A DNA stretch of 64,000 nt from Lineus longissimus. Lineage: Eukaryota > Nemertea > Pilidiophora > Heteronemertea > Lineidae. Of the stretch, positions 47,363 through 58,551 are shown in pieces. A program made the translations under genes and the position numbers. The stretch lies in the NCBI RefSeq assembly GCF_910592395.1, contig NC_088311.1:20873695-20937694 (forward strand), written 5' to 3'. The notes beneath the pieces are model-generated. The model searched no databases, was not told where the DNA came from, and saw only the letters and a program-made list of their open reading frames with translations. Positions within the stretch are counted from its first letter, which is position 1. Each line of letters opens with the position of its first letter.

Positions 47363-47563
47363 TGTGACTCGCCCTACCAAAACTAGACAGGTTGATACGG
47401 ACTTGTTGTTCATTTCCCTATTGTAGACCTTTTGTGAAATCTATTACAAACTGATTTGGTCACATTTCACAAAAGGTCTACAATAGGGAAATGAACAACA
47501 AGTCCGTATCAACCTGGCAAGTTCAGATGCGACAAGCGCCTAGTTTTGGTAGAGCGGGTCACA
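47363..47563. mobile_element. TGTGACCC inverted-repeat element 1
   Basis: Its ends are TGTGACTCGCCCTACCAAAA CTAG and its reverse-complement counterpart CTAGTTTTGGTAGAGCGGGTCACA in parts. Inside, a perfect inverted repeat of about 52 bp (47389-47440 against 47463-47514) surrounds a loop of about 22 bp. The left arm lacks a segment of about 20 bp present in the right arm. Confidence 0.85.
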
Positions 47564-47914
47564 AATAGTACAGCAACCTTGAATGCCCCTCAGGTATAAA
47601 AATTGTGTGAGTCAATACGTACAGCACAATTAAAGAGGGGTGTGCAAGAACCCACACTTTTACAAATTTCGCAAAATTGGCGTCATTTACCTATAACAAG
47701 TAGTGGAATCCAGGCCGTTAAGTGCAAACGGTGACCTGGTTTTCTCGAAATGATTGAAATGTGGGTTACCAGTCCTGGCATGCACCCCTACACATCACAT
47801 ACATTATACCTTATTTTCCTTCCTTATTTTCCCGTTCTGTATTGCCAAATCAAATATCACTCAAAGAAAAATTCACAAATGAAAGATTACATATTCGAAA
47901 ATGTCAGTAATATT

Positions 47915-48104
47915 TGTGACCCACCACGACAAAATGAGTCGCATGTCGCACAGAAGATGAGGCTAAAATGACACCAGGACATAATAGAAGAAATTGATAT
48001 GCTCCGATTTTACAAAAGGCAGACAATGGTGAAATGAACAACCAGTCTGTCTCAACCTGTCAAGCTCAGAGCGACATGCGACCTGTTTTGTCATGGCGGG
48101 TCAC
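47915..48104. mobile_element. TGTGACCC inverted-repeat element 2
   Basis: Starts TGTGACCCACCACGACAAAA TGAG and ends TGTTTTGTCATGGCGGGTCACA. The interior (GTCGCACAGAAGATGAGGC, ACAAAAGGCAGACAATGG, CTGTCTCAACCTG) aligns with element 3. Length is 190 bp. Confidence 0.85.
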
Positions 48105-48123
48105 ATTTGTCACGAGAGCTAAC

Positions 48124-48309
48124 TGTGACCCGTCACAGCAAAACCAGGCGCTTGTCGCACAGAAAATGAGCCTAAATGACACCATGAGATAATGGAAGAA
48201 ATTGATGTGCTCATATTCCACAAAAGGCGACAACAGAGAAATGAACAAACAGTGACTGTCTCAACCTGCTCAGAGTGACATGCGCCTGGTTTTGCTGTGA
48301 CGGGTCACA
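48124..48309. mobile_element. TGTGACCC inverted-repeat element 3
   Basis: Its terminal repeats TGTGACCCGTCACAGCAAAA CCAGGCGC and (reverse complement) the same are near perfect. It is 186 bp long and only 19 bp from element 2. It is the best copy for defining the family ends. Confidence 0.88.
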
Positions 48310-48895
48310 AATCATCCAACTTAAATGTGTGTCTGGCGCGTCTACAGTCAGTGTCGCTATTCTTTCGTTTACTTCGTAACTGCAGATCCAAGGTCATGAT
48401 AATGTTCAACTTTAATCTTCCTTGTAAAGAGCTAAAAATGTTTTACACAATATGGGTGTGTTTAATGAGAGGTTTATTTAGGCAGAGTATTCAAGGAGCA
48501 TTCCCATATATAGAGTACATGCCTAAGTTTTGTGTATCAATCATTGCAAGTAATGGCAGCTTTTAGATGGCCAAAACTTCAACTAATTTTACCAGGTCTG
48601 GTTGTACAGTGACACATTGAACCTTCTTTTCCAAGTTTTCAGATATTTTTGTGAACTTTTTCAAATTATTGTTTTACTCTCATACATGTAGATTACTACA
48701 TCGCTTTCTAATGTTTCCCAGCTAATCGTTCATGCATCACCATGAATATATGATAAACGCTCTACATCTTTGATTATTCGCTGCGTGTCTCACGGGCTTC
48801 CCATCCTCTTACTAAAGATTCCCCAATTGTCACCAGTTTGGATGAAGCCTGGGTAGGCCTATGGTGAAATATTGTTGTATTTGAAAGGTAAAGGT

Positions 48896-49134
48896 GTTGA
48901 CCTTTAATAGGGTACCACTGTTATGGCTAGAACATGAAATCCTAATGTAAAGAAATTTGAACTCTTTCAAAACAATGTGATTGCCAGTTTCAAGGGTGGG
49001 GGAGTCAGTTCTTTGTTTTCCAGAAAACAGACCCCCCCCCCCCCCCCCCCCGCTGACATTCGCTTCATTTTGAGGCGTTATATGCTTAGGATTTCAAGTT
49101 CTTAGGTGAAATTGGTGGTGCCTTAATGGTCAAC
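48896..49134. mobile_element. Fold-back element with C20 tract
   Basis: The left end GTTGACCTTTAATAGGGTAC, ...GAAATCCTAATG and the right end (reverse complement) GTTGACCATTAAGGCACCAC, ...GAAATCCTAAGCAT form inverted repeats of about 50 bp. The centre holds GGGAGTCAGTTCTTTGTTTTC and a run of twenty C at 49032-49051. Confidence 0.7.
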
Positions 49135-50117
49135 CCTGAACAGAACTTGTTCTTTTTCTGCATAGATTTACTTCTGCATTTGTTCTTTTGGAGTGTTTTT
49201 TTGTGTATGACAGTGTTCATGCCTGGTTATTTGGTCTTCGGCGAAGAGGGCATTATATAATGTTACACATTATCCGACATGCTGGCTTGCACATCCGAGG
49301 GCAATTTTACACACTGCCCAGCCTATAGTTAAGCCTGTTTACAATTTGCAGGGTACATTTTACACTTTGACTCGTGGAAAATGTTTTAAAAACATGCTAA
49401 AATCATCATAGGCCAAGTGACTTTCCCAAGGACATAAAGCTATGGAACATGTTGATCAAAAATTGAATAAAGGCTTCATTTGTGTTTGGTTTCAGTATCA
49501 AACCCGCAATTACAGTGGCGATTCAAATGAATATACATGTTAAGGGCCACAATCTATTTGCTTGAACCCTTTGTCAAAGGATTTTTAAAGGGGTCAAAGG
49601 CATTGTCACCAGACTTCCAGCTAGTAAATTGTGGCCTGTAAGAGGTATATTGATACCACCGTGACAAAGTGCTTGAATTTATGTTTTCAACAGAACACAT
49701 GTATACAGAAAACCCTGCCCCCAGACTGAAAACTTGGTTTGAAAATCAATTGTGCTAATTGTCCCTGTGATTTTAAGTCATTCAAGTTTGAAAAAAATGT
49801 GATTTAAGGGGCAGAACTTCCAAGGCTAATAGTTCTTTTTTTTCTGCTGAAATTAGAGGCCGGTTATGCAGTTTGATTCCTTTAGTAGTGGTCGTTTCCA
49901 TGACAATGACACATGTTGCTTGCTGGCACCAGAGAAAACTTGCCATTTTTGGCAGATTTATAATTTATTGAAATAACATACCTATAATATCTTGTAGGAT
50001 CCCAGTGCACACTTAATTTGCATGGGGATCACATTGATACACGCACTAATTGTACACAGAAAAGGTGTGAGTAATGAATGTATGGCGTATGCATTATGAC
50101 TATTGGCGTTGGAATAG

Positions 50118-50327
50118 TTAAGGTGAAACTATAGTGTCTCCATTTTGCCAATCTAAGAAGCACCAGAATTCATCCCAAATCCTCAAAATGGTAAAAGTAT
50201 TCCCCGAAGGACATTGTCACTCACTTGTGCCCTGCATGGCCTCCGAACATATTGTCCAATTTGGTATTTGGTGTTTGATAGCTCTGGTGTTTGTATTAGT
50301 TTGGAAGTCACTATAGTTTCACCTTAA
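50118..50327. mobile_element. TTAA-flanked miniature element (piggyBac-type)
   Basis: TTAA, then 15-bp terminal repeats GGTGAAACTATAGTG and their exact complement CACTATAGTTTCACC, then TTAA. The core is 202 bp. TTAA target duplication is typical of piggyBac transposition; the assignment is inference. Confidence 0.78.
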
Positions 50328-50601
50328 ACGAACTGTAAATATATGTGAACTTATGGCATATCCCTTGAAAGCATGGATTCAGTAATTTCTTATCTCAAAA
50401 TGGTTCATTAGGCCAAAAGTTCAAATCTTGTTTTTTTTATGTGGTCCTTCAAAGTCAACATCCTAGAGGATCAGTTCCCCAACTGACAGAGAAGCTGATC
50501 TCAGTCTTGTGTTTTCAAGGCTGACTTTCCAACATACCGAGGGTGTGTGCTTACTATTGAGGTAAATTCCCCCCCCCCCCGCACAAAACCACTTGACTTG
50601 G

Positions 50602-50664
50602 ACAGGCCAGCTCGGAAATATGGAAGCCCTACCTGATTTTCAGCATGCTGGGGGATTGATTCTC
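50602..50664 (+). repeat. Dispersed repeat copy
   Basis: GGACAGGCCAGCTCGGAAAT, ATGGAAGCCCTACCTGATTT and TCAGCATGCTGGGGGATTGA correspond to 42266-42320. It abuts the 35-bp array that follows. Confidence 0.65.
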
Positions 50665-50835
50665 TATAGTGTGACCGATGCAGAAATATCTTGATTTTCT
50701 AGTGTGACCGATATTGATCATCTAGTGTGATCGATGTAGAAAAATAATTTCATTCTCTAATGTGACTGATGTAGAAATATATTGATTCTCTAGTGTAATC
50801 GATGATTCTCTAGTGTGATCGAGGTAGAAATATAT
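50655..50835 (+). repeat. Imperfect 35-bp tandem array
   Basis: Variants of TCTCTAGTGTGATCGATGTA GAAATATATTGAT recur about six times, with unit lengths of roughly 22 to 38 bp. Confidence 0.85.
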
Positions 50836-52442
50836 ATGTATTTGCAAGTTTAATGAATGCAGTTCTTTCAGTGTCTGTAAACAGATACCCCACTACAAAA
50901 TACATCAATTATATACGACTGGAATGGTGAATACATTTTGCACGGTTATATTTTCGAAATAACTTTTGACTGCTGTTAATTTATTGAATTGTTTGATGGG
51001 TAAAGTTTAATTGTTTTTTACAACATAGAAAAAGCATATTTGGGTGATAGTCGTTATACCTTGCACTTTAAGAACAGACCTGTTAAGATTCAGTGTTTCA
51101 ACCTCCATTTGCTCTGCGTGCTATAGCTACATGTATAACTACTTTCGCATCTCTTTTAAATATTTTGGCAATTTGCAAAAATTTCTTTTGAAAAGTTTTT
51201 GTACTAGTATTGCGAATAATTTTCCGCAGATGGGGTCTGTGTAATTTCTGATGGGCGTAACAAATATTGTGTAAGGTGTTACATATGGCAGTGTGTAAAC
51301 TACTGGTAGAATGTTTGTTCATGATTTTAGGCATGTTTCTAACCTCTAAAATTATTAGTGATTGACATCAGGAATTTTTGCTGGTACCACTTAAACTCCG
51401 TAAAATGCATGATTTTATTTGCACTGTGATCATGACTGTATACTGTGTTCGCTCCTTGAAGTGAGATGGATACATGGCACTTATAAAATTGCTGCAGCAT
51501 TTCTTGTAGACACTCACGGGTCTCCGGTCTGACATTGCCCAAAGAAGGCCGAACATCCCTTCCACTCTCGTGGAATATAAAATTATATGTACAATATATA
51601 TATCACTGACTCCTGGATTGTCCGATTTGCACCCCACTTCAGGTGAAATCGCTTAAAGTGTTGAAATTTGCATTTATGAATGTTATGTGGTAACCACACG
51701 TCTATTGATCATAATTTTGTAGTAATTTTATGTGTTTGAGCATTATGACTCTATCTGGCTGCAGACTAAATGGGCGTAAATCATATTCTGCCTACATTTA
51801 CATGTCATATCTCTGCTAATCCGTACTATTTGTACATGATTCCAATTTAAGATCAAAACTTTAAGGGCGATGTGTCTAAGATTTGCAAGTTGGTGTTGTA
51901 TTCTTTCTTTGTTTATACATTGTCGTATACATGTGTATCCAGCCAAAGCGGCTGACTGATTGGTCAAAATGGCACTGATTCTGTATTTTGTCCATTCTCA
52001 CTTCTACTTGGATTTTCTTCAATGAATTTAAAGTGAAGATAAAAATAGAGTTTAAATTGAATAATCCCAGTGTGTTTTATGCCAAAAATTTGCCTTTTGG
52101 TGTTTTGCATACACTTTTCAGGTCCAACATGATGAAAATTCAGATCGAGATGAAAAAGAGAATTTCGAAGACTTTCAAACTTCACCAAATGAATTGAATT
52201 ATAAAAGCTTTATATTGCTCTCAAGGGACATCATTATGGTGAATCAACCCAGTCCTTGAGCGTAATAGTCACCTGGGGGACCTGGCCTCAATGAAAAGAA
52301 GTGACTCTGTCGACTTTCCTGGAGTAACTGAGTGAAAAGTTACAGTCATGGATAGACCGTTTTACATAGTTTTCATTCTCCAATGCTGTCTATAATCGTG
52401 CCAGTGTACTCTCTAGTGAATTTCCCTCGATTTGGTTACGCA

Positions 52443-52917
52443 AATGTGGCAGGTTAATTATCAGCCAACATGGCTGAATGACTGGCTAAAGAAAGAATGT
52501 GGCAGGTTGATTTTCAGCCAACATGGTTCAATGACTGGCTAAAGAAAGAATGTGGCAGGTTAATTTTCAGCCAATATGGTTCAATGACTGACTACAGAAA
52601 GAATGTGGCAGGTTAATTTTCAGCCAACATGGCTGAATGACTGACTATTTTGGAAAGAATGTGGCAGGTTAATTTTCAGCCAACATGGTTCAATGACTGA
52701 CTACAGAAAGAATGTGGCAGGTTAATTTTCAGCCAACATGGTTCAATGACTGACTACAGAAAGAATGTGGCAGGTTAATTTTCAGCCAACATGGTTCAAT
52801 GACTGACTACAGAAAGACGCAGGTTGATTTTCAGCCAACATGGCTGAATGACTGACTATAGAAATAATGTGGCTGAGGTTGATTTTTGGCCAATCTTGAC
52901 TGAATGACTGACGAGAA
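52443..52917 (+). repeat. 53-bp tandem array, nine units with internal palindrome
   Basis: The GCAGGTT mark occurs at 52449, 52502, 52555, 52608, 52664, 52717, 52770, 52819 and 52872. Units read GTGGCAGGTTAATTTTCAGC CAACATGGTTCAATGACTGA. Some units have the perfect palindrome TTCAGCCAACATGGCTGAA. Confidence 0.95.
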
Positions 52918-53321
52918 AGTCTTATTTTAAGGTTTCTGTTTTATGATACTTTCGTGTCGGTGATGAATCTTCATGTCAGAAACTTGACAGGTTGAGGTAT
53001 ATATTCATGTCCCAAATGTTAGACTGGGGTATTCCCACAATGTAAAATAATTAATGATTTCGTCTTTTAAAGTTGTATTCAAACCCATTGATATTGTATT
53101 TTGTATAAATATTGCGTTAATTTTAATGATAATACTCATAATTATTAAGTACTTGTTAATATCTGCCGTTGAATGGCTAATTACAGAGGAATTTTGAGGA
53201 ATAAAGGCCTTCCTCCACATAAGTGATACTCTGCACGAGATTTCCAGAGGCATTGAACTAATAAAGTTCATCATTCCTTGTTGTTGGTGGCATCATTCAG
53301 CGCAGGCTAGAGGGGATTCCC

Positions 53322-53620
53322 TTTTAGCTCAGTCAGCAGATTGATGACTTGTATCTCGTCGGAGGAACCCGATTGTGAGGATCAAGGCAAGAGACAGGAG
53401 GAGTATGTAGTGGTGGCATCATTCTTCTAGCCCAGGCTAGAGGAAACTCAGATGTTAAGAGGGATGGCCTTGTAATCCAATGGTCTGGGATTCAAATACC
53501 AGCTGGATCTTGGTGTTTTTCATTGTTGCATAAAATATGAACATGTCCAAAGCATGTGGACAGAGTGAAAATTGCAGTGTTAAACAACTAATAAATAATA
53601 ATATGGAGGATGGCCTTTTA
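53322..53620 (+). mobile_element. Degenerate tRNA-like SINE region
   Basis: TTTAGCTCAGTCAGCAGATT resembles a tRNA A box and GTCTGGGATTCAAATACC a B box farther on. GGTGGCATCATTC plus AGGCTAGAGG occurs at about 53287 and 53413 as a direct repeat. The boundaries are uncertain. Confidence 0.4.
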
Positions 53621-53750
53621 ATGTGTATTTTTGAAGTGTATATTATTTGGCTGGTCCTGGCTGAGCGAAAATCAAAAGGTTGTACATAATTTCATGGTTT
53701 ACAAGCATTGTGAATGGAATGTTTTTTTCTTGGAAAACCCATGTACTAAG

Positions 53751-54082
53751 TTAACCCCTTCATGGCTTAAAAAAAATACTTCTCCCACAACGAGATATTT
53801 TTTTCTAAAATAACACCAAATTTGTCTGATTTCCATGCCTTTAATGGAAGAAAATGGACAGCGAAAAGTCCCAGGGTATTTTACGCACATGGTGTGGCGT
53901 CCAGCAAAACTGTGGACCAATGTGAACTTGTCTGTTACCAAAATGGTGTTTTTGGCTGGAAGATTTCGGTTTTGCAGTATATTTTGGCTGACCCCTATGA
54001 TAACCTGGCCCACTTTGGCATTGACGGTAGTTTCCCTTTAAGGTATTGGTGATATATTAGTTATCAAGCATGAAGGGGTTAA
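53751..54082. mobile_element. TTAA-flanked miniature element (piggyBac-type), 324-bp core
   Basis: TTAA|CCCCTTCATGGCTT at the left and AGCATGAAGGGG|TTAA at the right form terminal repeats of about 14 bp with one insertion, bordered by TTAA on both sides. The short open frames inside (53822-54052) have no homology. Confidence 0.82.
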
Positions 54083-56089
54083 AGTTGTGATTCGTGTACA
54101 TAGTATTATATGTGTACATGTACGTAGAACGTTAGAAAGTATGATAATATTTATACTTTTTCTGAGAAAAATCAAAAATATCAGTTTACGCAAAGGTACA
54201 GTGTATAGTCAGTGTAATGGTTTTGTAATTGTAATGTTTGGTTGAAATTGATTTTGAATGTAGTTGTAGTATTGTGTTTGATTTGGGAAGTTTTGTTTGT
54301 GAGTATATACATTCACATGTAGTTTAGTTAGATTCAAATGTTGGTTGATGTATTGACTTGAATACTCCTTCTGATGCCTGTGACATGTAAGTAGGCCCAC
54401 ATTCTCACCCCTAATTCCAGAAAAAAATTATGAGTTCGTGTAGCTTGCAGGGTATGGTATAATGAGAAACCATTTAAATTCTGTAAATCTCAGGCACGAA
54501 AAACAAAATACATTGTACTTACAAGGACAAACATATTATGTTGCATATTCAATAAGTCTTCATGTTATATGATATTTTCGTGATTACAAAAGAATGGGAT
54601 AGCATATTACCAAAACGCAACATATTTTGTAGTTATGAGGATCAGTATAAGCATTGTTGTGTGGACCCCTCATGTTTGGTGCAGTTAAACCGCATATCCC
54701 ACACACTTTTGGAGTCGTTTACAACTTGAATGTCACAATATAAGGTCAGCATGAAGTGTACAACATTTGCATTGTTTGACACATACATTGTATTTCAAAT
54801 ACATTTGGTCCTGCACCCCAGGCCTCACCCTGAGTGCGAATGTCAATCTCTTTTCGTATTTGTATCGACTGAGGCAACAGTATTCAATAATGAGGAATAT
54901 TGCCACAAACTGACCTACAACTTGATACATTTACGTGTAAACCAAAGTGATGCTATAAAAAATCGGCTTCCTATTGTATATTTGGGCACAGATTCTGATG
55001 CATATTGATATCAAAAAATGCGTTATGTTACTTTATTACTGTAAAATTGGTCAGGAGCTGTCTTGTCTGACACTCCAGCTCATGCCACATTGAAGGCATG
55101 ACAGCACCTGAGTGAGTATACAGAGTCTGTTTAGAGACTATCATCGGAGATCAGACCTTGTACAGAATCTACTGTTTGAATGTTAATATTGTCTTCTTGT
55201 CGCTGTAGTGGGGCAGTAATTAAAGGAACAGCAGTTTATGAATTATGTCAATGTAGTCCTTTAAGATGAGTATTTCATTCACCGATTCTGGGATGATGAG
55301 GTCATAATATTACACTTATTTATCTATAAAACGACTAGTTCTTGTGCATCTGTATAAAGTGTTATCATTTATTCCCATGATTTAATGGTCATATGCCTGG
55401 TGTTCGTAAGCCAAAGTACAGTCATGATTGGCCAGTACGTTAATAGCAATAGTGGTGAAATGTCTCTGCATGTACTTAATTTCAAAAATTCAAATGCCAG
55501 TTTCCATGTTAGATATCCAGAGTTTTAAGCAATATGAATTGTACCTGTTACTGTAAACTCTGCTGGGTGCTTTCAAGATTAGGCCAACAGTCCTTGGGTG
55601 TACCTGAATGTATCATCAAAGGGGTACACCGTTCGTAATTACTGGTGGTCTATGAAAAAAGAAATTCAGTCATACATAAAGTCGTTGTGCAGTTATTATG
55701 CATACATATTTGTTAAAACTTGGTAGTCATAGTATTTGTATATCAGTCTACTCAACAGCAATTCTGAAATATGTATTGAGAATGTATATTCACACGGTGG
55801 GAAAGTTTCAAATTCAGTTACAAATTATAAATTGTTAATGACCGGTGTTGGTCTTTAAGATCAGGCGAGTTGTGCAGTATCATCTGGTTTGTCAAGACTG
55901 CTGCCGGCTGAAATTACAGTAGTGACTGCAGTTGTTTGCCATTCATGTTCATTGGACTTTCTTGTGGCATTTCCATATAGTGAATGCATGCAAATTTGCT
56001 TAAAGTTGGCGTGTATAGTCTAGTATTTGTATAAGGACACTAGATTTAATCCATAATTGGTTGTTGCGATTCACTTTGACCTCTTTAAT

Positions 56090-56160
56090 CAGGACACCTC
56101 TCTATTAAGGACAGCATTTGTCAGTCCCAAAGGTGTCCTCAATAGACGCTGTCAGTTGTT
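56090..56160 (-). mobile_element. Fragment of the CTCTC-type family
   Basis: TTAATCAGGACACCTCTCTA TTAAGGACAGCATTTGTCA resembles 39650-39760 and 58857-58912. No complete ends are seen. Confidence 0.45.
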
Positions 56161-56650
56161 TAGATAAGCCATTTGCAGCTCAGGCAATACCTAACGCAGA
56201 CTTTTATTAATCAAACTTATTCATTTCATTATCAAAAGCACCGACTGATATTGCCCATGATTATACAAAGAACAAGCACCCTAATACGGCCAAAACTGAT
56301 ACAACTTACCTAGATTTATAAATCTGCTGTTTATATCATCTTCCCGAAGCACCAGTAATATAGACTGTGATCTGAAGCTGTTTTTCAATTGTCACTCAAA
56401 AGAAATTATGATAACATTTTATCCTTAGACACCATCAAGTTAAAGTCTGGAACGGGAAGATTTAAGGTCGAGGACGATATATGTTGTAATTTACAGACAA
56501 AAACACAGAAAAATAATCTCTGATTGGAGGAATATTCTTCTCTCACCTTTAGAGAGAGAACCATGCAGTCCTAAACAACCTATACCACACTAACCCCTGC
56601 AACCCTTCCCTCAACCAAATCCCTTGGACAAATTATAGGGTACGATTAGG

Positions 56651-56935
56651 AGCCTCATAGCCCAGTGGTTACACTGCAGGCTCCCACACATTAGGGCCCG
56701 GGTTCGATCCCAGCGAAAACCCAGGATTTGTATTTTGGTTGAACATGGGTTTGCATTTAGGATGCTAGAATTCCTGGCTCTTCACAGTCTTTTAATGAGA
56801 CAAGGTTTGCTGTGTCTGGTGTCTATGCCAGGGCAAGAAAAGGCCCACAAGTGGGAAACAATTGACTCCCCCTCCTTGCCAAAAGTTTCTTGGTATGATG
56901 GTCACCACGTTCCAGTATTGACCAGAACCAGAACT
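56651..56935 (+). mobile_element. tRNA-derived SINE, copy 3 (best-preserved head)
   Basis: A box CATAGCCCAGTGGTTACACT and a near-perfect B box GGGTTCGATCCCAG. The body shares AATTCCTGGCTCTTCACAGT and TGTCTGGTGTCTATGCCAGG with copies 1 and 2, and the end is ATGATGGTCACCACGTTCC. Confidence 0.8.
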
Positions 56936-58208
56936 AACGCTGCATATAATCATAAATTGATTAATCGACCACTTTTATATGCCCCAAAGTTTTTTTTTGG
57001 TGATTGGCAAATGATATGCCCTGTGTTGAACTTCATTCACTGGTACTGCAAGCCCCATAATTTTTGTGGCCTGAATCTTTAACCAAAAAATATCTTATTG
57101 ATATTGCACTTCCAATAATAAGTTGAAAAGGACCCATTAAAACTGTTGTATGTGTTTGATTTTTGATGTCCATGCATATTATAAAAGAAAAGGGTTTACA
57201 ATACAGGGGCTACAAATCTTATGAGAAGGGTGTCTCTGCAATCTTAACATAAGCTTGAGTCTTGAATTCTATTCCAGTTACAGTAAGTTGCCCTATTTTG
57301 TCCCCAGGTTGTACAAATTTTTGTGTGGGTATGCACAGTCATCAGGTTGTGTTAGTCTGTTCGTGGTATCTATTTATAAAATATTGTAAATTTTCACAAA
57401 AATAAAGAAAAAATCTTCGTGAGGGTAATCTTTTGTCTTGTTATTTTCTTTGATCTAGCGTGAGATTTTGAAATTTCATGAAATCAATGTCTGTGGACGA
57501 TTACTGTATTGCCCCAACATAATGTAAGCTTAGCTGACGCCAAGTTCATTGGAAGCATCCTTTCATGCGTTTAGCAATGGAAGGGAAGTGGGACTACCTG
57601 CCCGACATCCAGTTATTAAAAGGCCCCATCCGAATTGCAACAGGCACCATTCCCCACAACAATGTTTTTCCGCAATTGTGGTTGTGAAAGGGACCTTTTG
57701 AAGTAAGGTGTTTTTGCAGGTATTGATGTTGTCCCAAGTACTGTACTTTGTCCCGAGGCCAGGATAGATAGGTCAGTCTTTAAGTGCATGCACACCAAAT
57801 TCAGGTGGGTCCTGATATTGTCCCAGGCTGTATCAGATACATCCCATTCCTGTACGATCATACCACAAACAACAAAGCAGTGTTTGTTAATCTTTATGGT
57901 TTAATTCAACAATCACAAAATGGCAACAACAACAAATCATATATTGTAAAATCTTTAACAAGTTTGGCAACTACTATACATTATCAAAGGTTTTCAAGGT
58001 TAACTCTAACAAAACGTTGATGATAAAAACAACATTGTTGAAATTTGATCACTTCAAGTCAGCTAAAAAGCTGATCGAAATTATTCGTAGACCAGAAAAT
58101 TTTCTTAGAATTCAACTGCACTGCAAATGCCAGACTGCCCCTATTAAAAGTTAATTCAACTGCCATTACACACCTAAGACTTGAAATAGCATCTAAATAT
58201 ATAATTGC

Positions 58209-58214
58209 TTTATT
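58209..58214 (-). promoter_or_regulatory. Candidate poly(A) signal of the RAD51AP-like gene
   Basis: AATAAA on the minus strand, 222 bp after the stop codon. The distance suits a short 3' UTR. The actual cleavage site is unknown. Confidence 0.5.
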
Positions 58215-58435
58215 ATACTGCATTATGCAATGGCCCTATCAGATTGTGGCTGGTCAGATTGTCTCCGAGGTCCACCGGCGCAGTGAACACTGAGCAAAGA
58301 GGACATTAGCAACCTATTTCACAGTTGGATTCTCTCACTGATAGGTTTAGCCTCTCATGAAGTCACATTAGCAAGCACTTTCACAGTATGACAACACAAT
58401 GCAATGATCGGAAGAGGCATGGTAAGTAACCTTTT

Positions 58436-58551
58436 TCATCGTTTGACATTCGAATGTAACGGCCTGACTGACTGTCTCTTGGACAGCCCGAGTCTCAGAG
58501 GTCCTCTTGCAGTGCGAAGGGGAAGGACAGCCAATGCAGTTTCACAATCAC
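58436..58551 (-). CDS. Terminal exon 6: RAD51-binding-like C terminus
   Basis: The acceptor is CCTTATTTCAG and the stop TGA is at 58438-58436. It encodes GDCETALAVLPLRTARG and ends with PLRLGLSKRQSVRPLHSNVK plus R. The G-L-R-L-G-L-S-x-x-x-x-V-x-P-L-H pattern, placed at the extreme C terminus, is the signature of the RAD51-interacting end of RAD51AP1 and RAD51AP2. It is the main reason for naming the gene. Confidence 0.87.

Larger units (their letters stand above)
46330..58435. other. Convergent intergenic region, 12.1 kb
   Basis: It lies between the 3' ends of the two genes and contains the 3' UTRs of both. Recognised contents are three TGTGACCC-family inverted-repeat elements (47363-48309), a fold-back element (48896-49134), two TTAA-flanked miniature elements (50118-50327 and 53751-54082), a 35-bp array (50655-50835), a 53-bp array (52443-52917), tRNA-like SINE sequence (53322-53620 and 56651-56935) and a CTCTC-type fragment (56090-56160). 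No third gene was found. Several 60-100-codon open frames have no domain or splice support. Confidence 0.7.

Noticed and set aside
53822-54052. 76-codon open frame
   Set aside because: It lies wholly inside a TTAA-flanked miniature element and has no homology.
57616-57861. Minus-strand 81-codon frame downstream of the RAD51AP-like stop
   Set aside because: The gene already has a stop and a poly(A) signal at 58209-58214; no splice pattern or domain supports another exon.
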